NCBI GenBank assembly: GCA_017513125.1
Contig: JAFWDI010000014.1
Location: 1 to 41,466 of the forward strand
Source of the DNA: Lachnospiraceae bacterium
GTDB lineage: Bacteria; Bacillota; Clostridia; Lachnospirales; Lachnospiraceae
Reading direction: 5' to 3'
DNA length: 41,466 bases
Shown: positions 40,433-41,466 of the stretch, in pieces
Position numbering within the stretch: position 1 is the stretch's first letter
How the letters are laid out: each line of letters begins with the position of its first letter
Notes under the pieces: model-generated
The model's database searches: none
What the model was told of the DNA's origin: nothing
Seen by the model: the letters and a program-made list of their open reading frames with translations, nothing else
Position numbers and translations under genes: made by a program

Positions 40433-41466
40433 ATGGGAGAGACCGCGACCACATCGAAAAAACGAAGATGGCTCACCGTGCTGTTCGTGGCATTGAACAT
40501 TGCCGTGATCGCATGGACCGCCGTGCGCGAATTCCGCGGCGGACAGGGCGCCGGGCACATCTCGGAGCTCACGGTCCGCTGGCAGTATCTGATTCCCGCT
40601 GCGCTCTGCATGGCCGGCTCACTGGCTGCGGAGATCGCGAAATACATGGTCATTATGAAGAAGACCTGCGGTTTCGTCCACCCGAAGCTCTGTGCGCAGA
40701 CGGTCCTTCTGGGCCGCTACTACGATAACATCACGCCCTCGGGCATCGGCGGCCAGCCTTTCCAGATCTATTACATGAAGAAGAACGGGATCCCTGCGGC
40801 CCAGAGCGCTTCGACGCCGATCGCGGGCTTCCTGTCCATGCAGTACGCGTTCATCATCATCGCGATCCTCTGTGCGGTCTTCGGGGGACATTTCATCGGG
40901 TCCGACGCGGTGCGGATCGCGTCTTACATCGGTATCGTCTGCTATTCGCTGTTCCCGACCGTGATTCTGTTTTTCACGTTCTTCCCGGCGTTTTCCGAGC
41001 GGCTGACCCTGCTCATCACCGGCCTGCTGGCCAGACTGCGGATCGTGAAGGACCGCGATGAGGCGGAAGAGCGCTTCGTGGGACATGTCCGCGGCTACTG
41101 CGAGTCGCTGCGCGGGCTGATCCGCCACGTGAGCCTGCTGCTGGCCGTGCTCGGTCTGGCCCTCGTATATCAGGCGGCGCTGATGTGCGTGCCGTTTTTC
41201 GTGGTCCGCGCGTTCGGCGGGGACGTGCCCTTCGTGCAGTGTTTCGTCACGACGGTCACGATCTACGCCGCGATCACGTTCATCCCCACCCCGGGCAATG
41301 CCGGCGCCGCGGAAGGCGTGTTCTATGCGGTGTTCTCGTCCTTGTCCGGCGGGCATGTGTTCTGGGCCATGCTGGTCTGGCGCTTCATCATCTATTACGT
41401 GTATATCGTATACGGTATATTGCATTATCTGGTCACACACATCCGCCGGAAGCTGTGCGGAGACAG
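40433..41466 (+). CDS. YbhN/UPF0104-like membrane protein (lysylphosphatidylglycerol synthase TM family), 3' truncated
   Basis: 344 codons are present and the frame runs off the window without a stop. About eight membrane helices. Family motifs: NITPSGIGGQPFQIYYMKK near residue 101 and FIPTPGNAGAAEGVFY near residue 283, as in the flippase-like membrane half of MprF and YbhN proteins. The C-terminal lysyl-transferase half of MprF is not seen, and the helix pattern suggests the gene is nearly complete, so it is probably the short YbhN type, of uncertain substrate. The start is ATG 40433 with no visible ribosome site; the next in-frame ATG (about 40610) would remove the first helix. Confidence 0.87.
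   Translation, partial: MGETATTSKKRRWLTVLFVALNIAVIAWTAVREFRGGQGAGHISELTVRWQYLIPAALCMAGSLAAEIAKYMVIMKKTCGFVHPKLCAQTVLLGRYYDNITPSGIGGQPFQIYYMKKNGIPAAQSASTPIAGFLSMQYAFIIIAILCAVFGGHFIGSDAVRIASYIGIVCYSLFPTVILFFTFFPAFSERLTLLITGLLARLRIVKDRDEAEERFVGHVRGYCESLRGLIRHVSLLLAVLGLALVYQAALMCVPFFVVRAFGGDVPFVQCFVTTVTIYAAITFIPTPGNAGAAEGVFYAVFSSLSGGHVFWAMLVWRFIIYYVYIVYGILHYLVTHIRRKLCGD

Noticed and set aside
1..41466. tRNA, rRNA, insertion sequences, phage genes, CRISPR arrays, replication origin
   Set aside because: I looked for cloverleaf-like GTTCRANNC segments, transposase or integrase proteins, regularly spaced repeats and DnaA-box clusters and saw none that hold up.
1..41466. Frequent GCATTG/CAATGC words at Leu and Asn codons
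   Set aside because: Seemed overrepresented by eye, but TTG codons also occur in other contexts; without counting against expectation it is not supportable.

Overview
The window looks like the chromosome of a strictly anaerobic, high-GC Gram-positive bacterium of the class Clostridia, most likely Lachnospiraceae or a near relative. Supporting signs are AGGAGG-type ribosome binding sites, TATAAT promoters that often carry an extended TGn, glycine and manganese riboswitches, two glycyl radical enzymes, rubrerythrin and rubredoxin proteins, a sortase-type surface protein and a double-glycine leader peptide. There are no rRNA or tRNA genes, insertion sequences, phage genes or CRISPR arrays. The last gene runs off the right edge.

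Layout. Positions 1-11797 are almost all plus-strand housekeeping and accessory genes: a MATE exporter, a membrane-tethered XRE regulator, an HD phosphohydrolase / aldo-keto reductase pair, a nitroreductase / metallophosphoesterase pair, a glycine-riboswitch-controlled AGCS symporter, a cupin protein, a short LysM protein with a double-glycine export leader, a hotdog thioesterase, an MBL-fold hydrolase and a second MATE exporter. From 11879 to 20898 the strands alternate: an Old Yellow Enzyme-type flavo-iron-sulfur reductase (minus), galactose mutarotase and MazG-like protein (plus), an MBOAT/SGNH O-acylation pair (minus), a 2-hydroxyacid dehydrogenase overlapping a Tim44-like zinc-ribbon membrane protein (plus), and dapA (minus). 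Next come a small PAS protein, an unrecognised 143-residue protein, a stand-alone PTS-type EIIC behind two operator-like dyads, and mntP under a Mn2+ (yybP-ykoY) riboswitch.

Positions 24326-29596 hold the most unusual locus. A glycyl radical enzyme with a Cys-Gln-Glu active-site motif is followed without a gap by an ECF sigma factor, a two-helix membrane protein in the position of an anti-sigma factor, an eight-helix membrane protein of unknown function and a PrsW-like intramembrane protease. The junctions overlap or nearly touch. A second copy of the anti-sigma-like protein follows behind a terminator. This reads as a proteolysis-controlled sigma switch transcribed together with a radical enzyme.

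Positions 29597-33030 are visibly richer in A+T and carry a large vWA/FctA pilin-like surface protein with an atypical VPTGD anchor. A peroxiredoxin follows, then a second paralogous Cys-Gln-Glu glycyl radical enzyme, and then two composite iron proteins (double rubredoxin; ferredoxin-rubredoxin-rubrerythrin-rubredoxin) that probably deal with oxygen or peroxide stress. No glycyl radical activase (radical SAM protein) lies near either radical enzyme. A lipoprotein with a DUF4015-type glycoside hydrolase domain (minus) and a truncated YbhN-like membrane protein close the window.
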